The notes below the pieces were generated by a model, which searched no databases, was not told the origin of the DNA, and worked only from the letters and a program-made list of their open reading frames with translations. Made by a program: the position numbers and the translations under genes. From an uncultured Oscillospiraceae bacterium (GTDB lineage: Bacteria; Bacillota; Clostridia; Oscillospirales; Oscillospiraceae), in NCBI GenBank assembly GCA_934643765.1, contig CAKUCT010000073.1:1-8495 (forward strand): 8,495 nucleotides of DNA, read 5' to 3'. Positions within the stretch are counted from its first letter, which is position 1. Each line of letters starts with the position of its first letter. Of the stretch, positions 1 through 6,437 are shown one piece after another.

Positions 1-108
1 ACCCGCCGCAAGCAGCAGGCAAAGGAGCGCCGCAAGCAGCAGAAGGAATACTTCCACGAGGCGGCGGTCAAGGCGGCCATTGAAAGAAGAAAACAGCAGG
101 AAGGCTGA
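1..108 (+). CDS. C-terminal tail of an unidentified upstream protein (partial)
   Basis: An open frame runs from the first base of the window to a TGA at 106-108 and encodes the last 35 residues of a protein whose start lies upstream. The tail is very basic and glutamine-rich, built from near-repeats of R-R-K-Q-Q (residues 2-6, 11-15 and 29-33 of the fragment), and is probably a helical, RNA- or ribosome-binding extension. It ends 5 bases before the nadD start, so the two genes are almost certainly co-transcribed. In related Firmicutes the gene before nadD is often obgE or yhbY, and a basic C-terminal extension on either would fit. The fragment has no diagnostic motif, so I do not name it. Confidence 0.6.
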   Translation, partial: TRRKQQAKERRKQQKEYFHEAAVKAAIERRKQQEG

Positions 109-113
109 ACGGC

Positions 114-1343
114 ATGAAAATCGGCATCTACGGCGGCAGCTTCAACCCGCCGCATCTGGGCCATGTGCTGGCCGCGCAGGACTGCAGGCGTCAGCTGGGG
201 CTGGACCGGGTCCTGGTGATCCCGGCGAGCATCCCGCCGCATAAGCAGCTGTCCGGCGGCTCGCCGGAGGCGCTGCAGCGGCTGGAGCTGACAAAGCTGG
301 CCTTTGAAGCGCTTGACGGCTTTTCAGTGCTTGATCTGGAGCTCCGGCGCGAGGGCAAGAGCTATACGGTCGACACCGTCCGCCAGCTTAGGACGCAGTA
401 CCCGGATGATACGTTATATCTGATGATGGGGACGGATATGTTCCTGTCCTTTCAGGACTGGTATTGCCCGGCGGAAATTGCGCGCATGGCGGAGCTTGTC
501 TGCTTTTCAAGATATGCGGCGGACAGCCGGGACCGTGCGGCCCTGGAGCAGCAGGCGCGCACACTTGCGAAGATGTTTGGAAAAGCGCCAGTGCTGCTGC
601 GCAACGAGTGCTTTGAAATTTCGTCTACACAGGTACGAAGACTTCTGTTTTTCGGCATCGCGGAGCCGTATGTCCCGCAGGCCGTGCTGCAGAGAATCGC
701 GGCGCTGCGCCTTTACGGCACGGGCGGAAGTTACCGGGAGCTTCCCTTTGCGCATTTGCGCGAGGTGAGCTTGTCATTGCATAAAACAAGCCGCATTGCT
801 CATGCTGAAGGTGTGTGGCAGACGGCAAAGGAAATGGCCGCGCGCTTCGGCGCGGACGAGGAACTGGCGGCAAGAGCGGGCGTGCTTCACGATGTGACAA
901 AGGCGCTGCCGGGCGTGCAGCAGCTGGCACTGGCAGAAAAGCTCTGCGTGCCGCTGACAGAGTTTGAGCGGAACAATCCGCAGCTGCTGCACGCGAAAAC
1001 GGGCGCGGCCGTGGCGCGCGCGATCTTTGGCGAGTGCGAGGCGGTCTGCGAGGCAATCTGCTGGCACACGACCGGAAAGCCCGGCATGACGACGCTTGAA
1101 AAGATCATCTATCTTGCGGATATGATTGAGCCGAACCGCAGCTATCCCGGCGTAGAGGCCATCCGGGCCGAAGCCGGGCGCGATCTGGACGCGGCGGTGC
1201 TGCTCGCGCTGGAGCGCACGATTGCGTACTTGCAGGAAGAGGGCTTCGCTGTGTGCGAGGACTCGGTGTGCGCGCGGGATTTTCTCCTGATGGAAAGGAA
1301 CAAAACACAGCATGAATCAGAAAAGTCATCACGGCCACTTTGA
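114..1343 (+). CDS. nadD: Fused nicotinate-nucleotide adenylyltransferase (NadD) and HD-domain hydrolase (YqeK)
   Basis: This 409-residue protein joins two enzymes that are usually separate. Residues 1-200 are NadD, which adenylates nicotinate mononucleotide to deamido-NAD in cytoplasmic NAD synthesis. They show GGSFNPPHLGH with the HxGH nucleotidyl-transfer motif (H14-H17), the G-T-D-M segment (106-109) followed by W116, and the ISSTQVR motif (169-175). Residues 220-385 match the YqeK HD family, known elsewhere as a diadenosine tetraphosphate hydrolase. Its likely metal ligands are all present: H230, H259-D260, H293, H318 and D336. The linker has no internal stop or frame change. A ribosome binding site (AGGAAGG, 98-104) precedes ATG 114 and lies inside the end of the upstream gene. 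In Bacillus the order is nadD, yqeK, rsfS as separate genes; here yqeK is fused and an LCP gene sits between. Dual activity is inferred from intact motifs. Confidence 0.92.
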   Translation: MKIGIYGGSFNPPHLGHVLAAQDCRRQLGLDRVLVIPASIPPHKQLSGGSPEALQRLELTKLAFEALDGFSVLDLELRREGKSYTVDTVRQLRTQYPDDTLYLMMGTDMFLSFQDWYCPAEIARMAELVCFSRYAADSRDRAALEQQARTLAKMFGKAPVLLRNECFEISSTQVRRLLFFGIAEPYVPQAVLQRIAALRLYGTGGSYRELPFAHLREVSLSLHKTSRIAHAEGVWQTAKEMAARFGADEELAARAGVLHDVTKALPGVQQLALAEKLCVPLTEFERNNPQLLHAKTGAAVARAIFGECEAVCEAICWHTTGKPGMTTLEKIIYLADMIEPNRSYPGVEAIRAEAGRDLDAAVLLALERTIAYLQEEGFAVCEDSVCARDFLLMERNKTQHESEKSSRPL

Positions 1344-2661
1344 AGCGCCGCGTGAAAAAAAGCCGCTGACGGGCAAGCAAAAAGGCGTGATCGGTATCGT
1401 TCTGGCGCTGTTGGTGCTCTTCGGCGTGGGCTTTGGCATCTATAAAGCGGTCATCCAGCCGCCCAAGGCGGCGGAGCCCGCTGTTACGGAAGAACCGGCG
1501 GAAGAAACGCCGGAGCCGGAGGTCAAAAAGCCGACGGTGAAGCATGTCGTCACCAAGGTTGACGAGGAAACCGGCGAGGAAACAGAAGAAGAGGTGGAGC
1601 TGCCGGCCAGCCACCAGAGCGGGATTTACAACGTCCTGATCTGCGGCACAGACGACGACGGCTACCGGACGGACACCATCATTGTGGCGCATCTGGATGA
1701 GAACACGAATACGGTTGCGCTGATGAGCGTGCCGCGCGACACGGTTGTGACGACCGGGAGCGGCGGCATTATGAAGATCAACTCTGTCTACGCAGGCGGC
1801 GGGGCCGACGGCATGACAAGGCTTTCCAAACGCCTGGCCGCGATGTTGGGCTTTGAGCTTGACGGCTATGTGCTGGTGAATCTTGAGGCGTTCCGCGAGA
1901 CGGTGGATCTGGTCGGCGGCGTGGAGTTTGACGTGCCGCAGGATATGTATTATAATGACCCGACACAGAACCTGTATATCAACCTCAAGGCGGGAAAGCA
2001 GGTTCTCGACGGCGAAAAGGCGATGGAGCTTGTCCGTTTCCGCAAGGGCTACGCGTCGCAGGATATCCAGAGGACAAAGGTCCAGCAGGAGTTTTTGCGG
2101 GCACTTGCCAAGCAATGCCTGTCTATTTCCAGCCTGACAAAAATCAAGGAATTTGCGGATGTGTTCAGCACCTATGTGACGACGGATCTGACGGTCGGCA
2201 ATATGCTCTATTTTGCCAAGGCACTGATGAAATGCGACTTTGAGGCGATGAAGACCTACACGCTTGAGGGTGAGGGCGCGATGATCAACGGCGTGTCGTA
2301 TTATCCGCTTTACGCGGGCCGGCTCGTGGAGGTCGTCAACGAGTCCTTTAACCCCTATGACGCGCCCATTACACTGAGCAATGTCACGGTTGTGACCCCG
2401 GAGGCGGCATACTCGTATCAGAAGCAGGAGGCCAAACCGGAACCGGAAGCGCCGGCCGAGCCCGAAAATCCGGACGAAGCGAATCCGGATGCTCCGGAAA
2501 ATACAGACAATCCGGATAATCCGGAAAGTCCGGAAAATCCGGCCGAGAACCCGGAAACGCCGGGCGAGCAGCTGCCGGAGCCCGGCCAGGCGCCGGACGA
2601 GGCAGACCAGAGCGGCGAGACGGCTTCAGATGAACTCTGGCAGCAGACAGAAGCAGGGTAA
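1312..2661 (+). CDS. LytR-CpsA-Psr (LCP) family cell-wall glycopolymer transferase
   Basis: LCP proteins transfer undecaprenyl-linked glycopolymers such as teichoic acids or capsule to peptidoglycan on the outer face of the membrane. The 449-residue protein has a short basic cytoplasmic N-terminus (1-24), one membrane helix (about 25-48), an acidic/proline-rich spacer (50-100), the LCP domain (about 105-310) and a low-complexity tail (375-449). Family signatures are visible: D-G-Y-R-T-D-T (116-122), P-R-D-T (141-144), K-I-N-S-V-Y (155-160), D-L-V-G-G-V (199-204) and V-R-F-R with D251, R254 and Q258, the pyrophosphate/lipid-binding residues. No C-terminal LytR_C domain is recognisable; an Asn/Pro/Glu repeat tail stands in its place. 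The start overlaps the nadD-yqeK end by 32 bases and has an AAGGA site about 12 bases upstream, suggesting translational coupling. The exact glycopolymer cannot be told from sequence. Confidence 0.9.
   Translation: MNQKSHHGHFEAPREKKPLTGKQKGVIGIVLALLVLFGVGFGIYKAVIQPPKAAEPAVTEEPAEETPEPEVKKPTVKHVVTKVDEETGEETEEEVELPASHQSGIYNVLICGTDDDGYRTDTIIVAHLDENTNTVALMSVPRDTVVTTGSGGIMKINSVYAGGGADGMTRLSKRLAAMLGFELDGYVLVNLEAFRETVDLVGGVEFDVPQDMYYNDPTQNLYINLKAGKQVLDGEKAMELVRFRKGYASQDIQRTKVQQEFLRALAKQCLSISSLTKIKEFADVFSTYVTTDLTVGNMLYFAKALMKCDFEAMKTYTLEGEGAMINGVSYYPLYAGRLVEVVNESFNPYDAPITLSNVTVVTPEAAYSYQKQEAKPEPEAPAEPENPDEANPDAPENTDNPDNPESPENPAENPETPGEQLPEPGQAPDEADQSGETASDELWQQTEAG
2466..2600 (+). repeat. 9-bp periodic repeat coding for an N-P-D/E tail in the LCP protein
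   Basis: The hexamer TCCGGA occurs at 2469, 2484, 2493, 2511, 2520 and 2529, with a variant TCCGGC at 2538. Most spacings are 9 or 18 bases, so each unit encodes three residues of the type N-P-D, N-P-E, S-P-E or N-P-A. The tract continues in degenerate form to about 2600. The encoded segment should be an extended, acidic, extracellular tail. The 9-base unit can expand or contract without a frameshift. Confidence 0.75.
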
Positions 2662-2693
2662 GGCCGCGCTGTGATGGCGGCGGCATCAGATAC

Positions 2694-2701
2694 AGAAAGG
2701 A
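2694..2701 (+). promoter_or_regulatory. Ribosome binding site that fixes the rsfS start
   Basis: AGAAAGGA lies 8 bases before ATG 2710. The frame is open back to a GTG at 2671, but nothing resembling a ribosome binding site precedes that GTG, and the 13 extra residues are not family-like. The later ATG is therefore preferred. Confidence 0.75.
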
Positions 2702-2709
2702 ATGACAAC

Positions 2710-3075
2710 ATGATTTCAGCAAAAGAAGTGGCGGCGATTGCCGCAAAGGCGCTTGACAGCAAGATGGGCAAGGATATCAGCCTGATTGAAATTGCCGACG
2801 TTTCCACACTGGCAGACTATTTCCTGATCTGCACGGCGACGAGCAATACGCATGTCAAGGCGCTGTGCGACGCCGTGGAAGAGGCGATGGACGCGGCCGG
2901 CGAGCCGATGCAGGGCCGCGAGGGCCACAGAGGCGGCACGTGGGTGCTGATGGACTTCGGCTGTGTGGTTGTGCATGTGTTTACCTCGGAAGCGCGCAGC
3001 TTCTATGATCTCGAGCGGCTGTGGCAGGATGGAAAGGTCATCAATCTGTCCTCCATTTTGACGCACGACGCTTGA
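2710..3075 (+). CDS. rsfS: Ribosomal silencing factor RsfS
   Basis: RsfS (RsfA/Iojap/YqeL) binds uL14 on the large ribosomal subunit and blocks subunit joining, lowering translation when nutrients are scarce. The 121-residue product is the usual family length. It carries the family pattern: A-D-Y-F-L-I-C-T-A-T-S-N-T-H-V (about 34-48), E-G-H-R-G-G-T-W-V-L-M-D-F-G (71-84) and V-V-H-V-F-T-S-E-A-R followed by Y-D-L-E-R-L-W. It begins 48 bases after the LCP stop and is the last gene of the nadD-LCP-rsfS operon. No terminator follows it. Its TGA stop (3073-3075) lies inside the -35 hexamer of the leuS promoter, so operon read-through meets the leuS T-box terminator next. Identity is very sure; the start choice is fairly sure. 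Confidence 0.95.
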   Translation: MISAKEVAAIAAKALDSKMGKDISLIEIADVSTLADYFLICTATSNTHVKALCDAVEEAMDAAGEPMQGREGHRGGTWVLMDFGCVVVHVFTSEARSFYDLERLWQDGKVINLSSILTHDA

Positions 3076-3100
3076 CAAACCGACAAAGACTGCGTACAAT
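3072..3100 (+). promoter_or_regulatory. Sigma-A promoter of the leuS T-box transcript
   Basis: A perfect -35 TTGACA (3072-3077) is followed, after 17 bases, by TACAAT (3095-3100), a one-mismatch -10. Transcription should begin near 3107, giving a leader of about 280 bases. The -35 overlaps the rsfS stop codon. Confidence 0.85.
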
Positions 3101-3106
3101 AGCCTG

Positions 3107-3351
3107 GTAATATCGACAAACGCTTTGATGGAGAACAATGCGCGTATCGCGCCTTTCAGAGAGCCTGCGGCAGGTGAAAGCAGGTAGGGCCAAGCGCGAA
3201 GCTCACTCCGGAGCGGTCTTCCCGAACGAGACGCGTTTTAGTAGGGGGGAACGGCTGACCGCGTGACAGGTCGTTGAGGGCCATGTTATATGGCCGAATC
3301 AGGGTGGTACCGCGTACATCACGCCCCTGACTGCATGCGCAGTCAGGGGCG
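3107..3351 (+). promoter_or_regulatory. T-box leader (leucine, CTC specifier) controlling leuS
   Basis: This untranslated leader senses uncharged tRNA-Leu. Stem I can be traced: GGAG 3130-3133 with CTCC 3206-3209, then CGCGC 3148-3152 with GCGCG 3194-3198, and a distal arm (CCTGC 3164-3168 with GCAGG 3180-3184) carrying the conserved AGAGAG (3158-3163) and GGTGAAAG. The specifier loop reads GAA-G-CTC-A, placing CTC (Leu) at 3202-3204 followed by the usual purine. A hairpin at 3279-3295 precedes the T-box sequence (3301-3314). The antiterminator is AGGG 3301-3304 with CCCT 3325-3328 plus GCGT 3312-3315 with ACGC 3321-3324, leaving a 7-base bulge starting TGG for the tRNA acceptor end. It excludes the terminator at 3322-3351. 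The specifier is deduced from position and the gene controlled. Confidence 0.95.
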
Positions 3352-3356
3352 TTTTT
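3322..3356 (+). terminator. T-box-controlled intrinsic terminator
   Basis: A perfect 13-bp stem pairs 3322-3334 with 3339-3351 around the loop ATGC, and a run of five T follows (3352-3356). Its 5' arm shares 3322-3328 with the antiterminator, so uncharged tRNA-Leu binding should disrupt it. It should also stop read-through from the upstream rsfS operon. Confidence 0.92.
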
Positions 3357-3387
3357 GTTCGTAAATTACGAGACAAAGGAGTCTGTT

Positions 3388-5886
3388 ATGAAATACGATT
3401 TTGCAGCCATTGAAGCAAAATGGCAGAAAAAGTGGGAAGAAACCAAGCCCTATGCCGCCATCACCGGCGACCCGCGGCCCAAGTTCTATGGTCTGATCGA
3501 GTTCCCGTACCCCTCGGCGGCGGGCCTTCATGTCGGCCATCCGCGCCCGTTTACGGCGATGGACATCATCTGCCGCAAAAAGCGCATGCAGGGCTATAAC
3601 GTCCTCAACCCCATCGGCTTTGACGCCTTCGGCCTGCCGACGGAGAACTTCGCCATCAAGAACCACATCCATCCGGCGATTGTGACGAAGAAGAACATTG
3701 AAAACTTCACCCGTCAGCTCAAGATGCTGGGCTACAGCTTTGACTGGGACCGTGTGGTCGACACCACAGACCCTGAATACTACAAATGGACGCAGTGGAT
3801 TTTCCTGCAGATGTACAAGCACGGCCTGGCCTACAAGACCACGATGCCGGTCAACTGGTGCACAAGCTGCAAGTGCGTGCTGGCAAACGAAGAGGTCGTC
3901 GAGGGCGTGTGCGAGCGCTGCGGCGCGCCGGTTATCCGCAAGGAAAAGAGCCAGTGGATGCTGCGCATCACAAAGTATGCGGACCGTCTGATCGATGATC
4001 TGGACGATCTGGACTATATCGAGCGCGTCAAGACCCAGCAGAAGAACTGGATCGGCCGTTCGACCGGTACTGAGGTTACTTTCAAGACGAATACCGAAGA
4101 CGATATCACGGTCTACACGACCCGTGTCGATACGCTCTTCGGCGTGACGTACACCGTTATTTCCCCGGAGCATCCGCTGCTGAAAAAATGGCAGCCGCTC
4201 ATCAAAAATTGGGATGAGGTCGAGGCCTATCAGCAGGCGGCAGCCCGGAAGTCCGATTTTGAGCGCGGCGAACTGAACAAGGATAAGACCGGCGTCCGTC
4301 TGGACGGCATTGAGGTCACGAACCCGGCGACGGGCAAGGTTGTTCCGATGTTTGTTTCCGACTATGTCCTCATGGGCTACGGCACCGGCATTGTTATGGG
4401 CGTGCCCGGCCACGACCAGCGTGACTGGGACTTTGCAACGAAGTTCGGCGTTCCCATTGTGGAGGTCGTCAAGGGTGGCGATATCACCAAGGAAGCGTTC
4501 ACGCTGAAAGACGACACCGGCATCATGATAAACTCCGGCTTCCTCAACGGCATGACGGTCAAGGAAGCCATCCCGGCGATGAAGAAATACGCCGTCGAGC
4601 AGGGCTGGGGCCACGAGAAGGTCAACTACAAGCTCCGCGACTGGGTCTTCTCCCGTCAGCGCTACTGGGGCGAGCCGATTCCGATGATCTCCTGCGAAAA
4701 GTGCGGCTGGGTGCCTGTGCCTGAAGATCAGCTGCCGCTGATTTTGCCGCAGGTCGACAGCTATGAGCTCACCGACGACGGCGAGAGCCCGCTGTCCAAG
4801 ATGACTGACTGGGTCAACACCACCTGCCCGTGCTGCGGCGGCCCGGCCAAGCGCGAGACCGATACCATGCCGCAGTGGGCCGGCTCTTCGTGGTACTTCC
4901 TGCGATATATGGACCCGAAGGACGACAAGGAGCTGGTCTCCCACGAGGCAGAAAACTACTGGGGCCCGGTCGACTGGTATAACGGCGGCATGGAGCACAC
5001 GACGCTGCACCTGCTCTACTCCCGCTTCTGGCACAAGTTCCTGTATGATATCGGCGTCGTCCACACCAAGGAGCCCTACGCCAAGCGCACGAGCCACGGC
5101 ATGATTCTCGGCCAGAACCCGCACTATGTGGGCAATGCAAAGACCGAGGAAGAAAAGCAGGCGCTCATTGAAAAATATGGCAACCAGGCTCTGCGCCCGG
5201 CGGTCAAGATGTCGAAGTCGCTTGGCAATGTCGTCAACCCCGACGATGTGGTCAAGGCCTACGGCGCGGACACGATGCGCCTTTATATCATGTTCATCGG
5301 CGACTTTGAGAAGGTCGCAACCTGGTCGGACGACGCGGTCAAGGGCTCCAAGCGCTTCCTGGACCGCTGCTGGAACCTCATGGACATGGCGGCAGAGTCC
5401 AAGGAACTGAGCGAAAAGAACGAAGCGATCATCCACAAGACCATCCGCAAAGTCACGCAGGACATTGACGAACTCAAGATGAACACGGCGATTGCGGCTC
5501 TTATGACCATGGTCAACGAGTTTTATGCCAACGGCCTTACCAAGGGCGATCTTGAAATGCTGATGCTGATGCTCAGCCCGTTCGCGCCCCACATGGTCGA
5601 AGAGATGTGGGAGCTGACCGGCTACGCCGCCAAGACCGGCAAGATGGCCATGCAGATGCCGTGGCCGGAGTTCGACGAGAGCAAGACCGTTGCGTCTCAT
5701 GTGGAGATGGCCGTGCAGGTGCTCGGTAAGCTCAGAGGCACCGTGAACGTCCCGGTCGACAGCGAGCAGGACTTCATCGTCTCCGAGGCGCTCAAGCAGG
5801 AGAAGGTCGCCAAGTTCGTCGAAGGCAAGAGCATTGTGAAGGTGATCCTGGTCAAGAATAAGCTTGTGAACCTCATTGTGAAGTAA
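3388..5886 (+). CDS. leuS: Leucyl-tRNA synthetase
   Basis: LeuS charges tRNA-Leu with leucine in the cytoplasm. The 832-residue product is of normal bacterial length. Domains in order: class I catalytic core with HVGH (48-51); a zinc-like cysteine cluster (C158, C161, C175, C178); the CP1 editing domain with T-T-R-V-D-T (244-249) and G-V-P-G-H-D, whose D343 corresponds to the conserved editing aspartate; a second cysteine cluster (C436, C439, C480, C483); KMSKS (607-611); then the anticodon-binding helices and a small C-terminal domain. Two spots differ from the textbook sequence: P-R-P-F follows HVGH where many LeuRS have P-L-G-Y or P-E-G-Y, and R-V-D replaces R-P-D in the editing site. ATG 3388 is chosen because AAAGGAG (3375-3381) sits 6 bases upstream; an in-frame TTG at 3355 falls in the terminator T-run and is rejected. 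Confidence 0.98.
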   Translation: MKYDFAAIEAKWQKKWEETKPYAAITGDPRPKFYGLIEFPYPSAAGLHVGHPRPFTAMDIICRKKRMQGYNVLNPIGFDAFGLPTENFAIKNHIHPAIVTKKNIENFTRQLKMLGYSFDWDRVVDTTDPEYYKWTQWIFLQMYKHGLAYKTTMPVNWCTSCKCVLANEEVVEGVCERCGAPVIRKEKSQWMLRITKYADRLIDDLDDLDYIERVKTQQKNWIGRSTGTEVTFKTNTEDDITVYTTRVDTLFGVTYTVISPEHPLLKKWQPLIKNWDEVEAYQQAAARKSDFERGELNKDKTGVRLDGIEVTNPATGKVVPMFVSDYVLMGYGTGIVMGVPGHDQRDWDFATKFGVPIVEVVKGGDITKEAFTLKDDTGIMINSGFLNGMTVKEAIPAMKKYAVEQGWGHEKVNYKLRDWVFSRQRYWGEPIPMISCEKCGWVPVPEDQLPLILPQVDSYELTDDGESPLSKMTDWVNTTCPCCGGPAKRETDTMPQWAGSSWYFLRYMDPKDDKELVSHEAENYWGPVDWYNGGMEHTTLHLLYSRFWHKFLYDIGVVHTKEPYAKRTSHGMILGQNPHYVGNAKTEEEKQALIEKYGNQALRPAVKMSKSLGNVVNPDDVVKAYGADTMRLYIMFIGDFEKVATWSDDAVKGSKRFLDRCWNLMDMAAESKELSEKNEAIIHKTIRKVTQDIDELKMNTAIAALMTMVNEFYANGLTKGDLEMLMLMLSPFAPHMVEEMWELTGYAAKTGKMAMQMPWPEFDESKTVASHVEMAVQVLGKLRGTVNVPVDSEQDFIVSEALKQEKVAKFVEGKSIVKVILVKNKLVNLIVK

Positions 5887-5943
5887 AATGCAGCGCCGCA
5901 ATTTGGGCAGATTCTGAAAAAATCAATTTTCAGGAAAAAATTC

Positions 5944-5972
5944 TTGACAATTTGACACGGCATGACTATAAT
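5944..5972 (+). promoter_or_regulatory. Consensus sigma-A promoter for rpsU
   Basis: TTGACA (5944-5949) and TATAAT (5967-5972) are both perfect and are separated by 17 bases, in a locally AT-rich stretch. Transcription should begin near 5979. This is the strongest promoter in the window, as expected for a ribosomal protein gene. Confidence 0.93.
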
Positions 5973-6001
5973 AATCTAGCCAATGTAATGTGGCCCTGAA
6001 A

Positions 6002-6024
6002 GCAACCTGGATTGAGCCGGTTGC
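6002..6024 (+). promoter_or_regulatory. Hairpin in the rpsU 5' leader
   Basis: GCAACC (6002-6007) pairs perfectly with GGTTGC (6019-6024). Beyond a one-base bulge (T6008), GG 6009-6010 pairs with CC 6017-6018 around a six-base loop. It ends 3 bases before the ribosome binding site at 6028. It could be an autoregulatory or stability element; nothing beyond the pairing supports a function. Confidence 0.45.
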
Positions 6025-6027
6025 GTC

Positions 6028-6037
6028 GGAGGGAGGG
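6028..6037 (+). promoter_or_regulatory. Strong ribosome binding site that fixes the rpsU start
   Basis: GGAGGGAGGG ends 6 bases before ATG 6044. The frame is open back to 5990, but the upstream part is leader sequence, so ATG 6044 is the start. Confidence 0.85.
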
Positions 6038-6043
6038 AAAACG

Positions 6044-6226
6044 ATGTCTGAAGTTCGCGTCAAGGAAGGCGAGTCCTTGGAGAATGCTCTGAAGCGGTTC
6101 AAGCGCAGCTGTGCAAAGGCTGGTGTGATCGCCGAGGTCAAGAAGAGAGAGCATTATGTCAGCCCCAGCCTGAAGCGTAAGCAGAAGTCTGAAGCTGCTC
6201 GTAAGAACAGAAAGAAGTTCTATTGA
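6044..6226 (+). CDS. rpsU: Small ribosomal subunit protein bS21
   Basis: bS21 is a small, highly basic protein of the 30S platform near the 3' end of 16S rRNA and helps early steps of initiation. The 60-residue product matches the family from end to end: a start of the form S-E-V-R-V-K-E-G-E-S, an A-L-K-R-F-K-R segment (15-21), K-K-R-E-H-Y (33-38), and a lysine/arginine-rich C-terminus ending R-K-N-R-K-K-F-Y. It has its own promoter and terminator and is not obviously in an operon. In many Firmicutes rpsU is followed by a yqeY gene; that is not the case here. Confidence 0.97.
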   Translation: MSEVRVKEGESLENALKRFKRSCAKAGVIAEVKKREHYVSPSLKRKQKSEAARKNRKKFY

Positions 6227-6251
6227 TCTTTCCCTCAGTATATGCTTATAG

Positions 6252-6284
6252 AAGTCACCTCGCCTTTGGCGGGGTGACTTTTTT
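6252..6284 (+). terminator. Intrinsic terminator of rpsU
   Basis: A 13-bp stem (6252-6264 with 6268-6280, one G-T pair) closes a TTT loop and runs into six T (6279-6284). It is a strong rho-independent terminator 25 bases after the rpsU stop. Confidence 0.93.
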
Positions 6285-6355
6285 GTATAAAGAAAACTAT
6301 GCGTCCAACCGTGGTTTCTTGATTATATCACGAGACTTACTGAAAATGGAAATAA
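6285..6355. other. AT-rich intergenic stretch without an evident gene
   Basis: Between the rpsU terminator and the promoter region of the Spo0A-like gene there is no credible coding frame. A TATAAT exists on the minus strand around 6322-6327, but it has no matching -35. Confidence 0.5.
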
Positions 6356-6373
6356 TGTCAGATTCGGCCGACA
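6356..6373. promoter_or_regulatory. Candidate operator: TGTC-N10-GACA inverted repeat
   Basis: TGTC (6356-6359) and GACA (6370-6373) form an inverted repeat 3 bases upstream of the putative -35 of the Spo0A-like gene. Read outward, the half-sites are TGTCAGA and TGTCGGC, each matching 5 of 7 positions of the Spo0A box TGTCGAA. Autoregulation is a guess. Confidence 0.3.
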
Positions 6374-6376
6374 ACC

Positions 6377-6405
6377 TTAACGCATGTAAAAAAATGTAAT
6401 ATAAT
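6377..6405 (+). promoter_or_regulatory. Probable promoter of the Spo0A-like gene
   Basis: A perfect TATAAT (6400-6405) lies 17 bases after TTAACG (6377-6382), which matches 4 of 6 positions of the -35 consensus. The predicted start near 6411 leaves a leader of about 27 bases containing a good ribosome binding site. Confidence 0.6.
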
Positions 6406-6437
6406 AGAACCATCTTTTGGAAAGGTGGTTCTGTGAC

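Noticed and set aside
625..1313. Several overlapping minus-strand frames opposite nadD-yqeK
   Set aside because: They are Arg/Ala/Pro-rich translations typical of shadows in GC-rich coding DNA.
1105..2115. Long minus-strand frame opposite the LCP and nadD-yqeK genes
   Set aside because: It is antisense to two genes with clear family motifs and has no sensible ribosome binding site or domain.
3343..5901. Very long open frame antisense to leuS (852 codons)
   Set aside because: It mirrors leuS almost exactly and arises from codon bias in GC-rich DNA; the translation has no recognisable domain, and leuS is unmistakable.
5914..5933. Possible leuS terminator: CTGAAAA/TTTTCAG hairpin
   Set aside because: The stem is 7 bp and AT-rich and no T-run follows, so it is unlikely to terminate. 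I see no convincing leuS terminator before the rpsU promoter.
5952..5957. Second TTGACA just downstream of the rpsU -35
   Set aside because: It is only 9 bases from the -10 and no suitable alternative -10 follows; it looks incidental.
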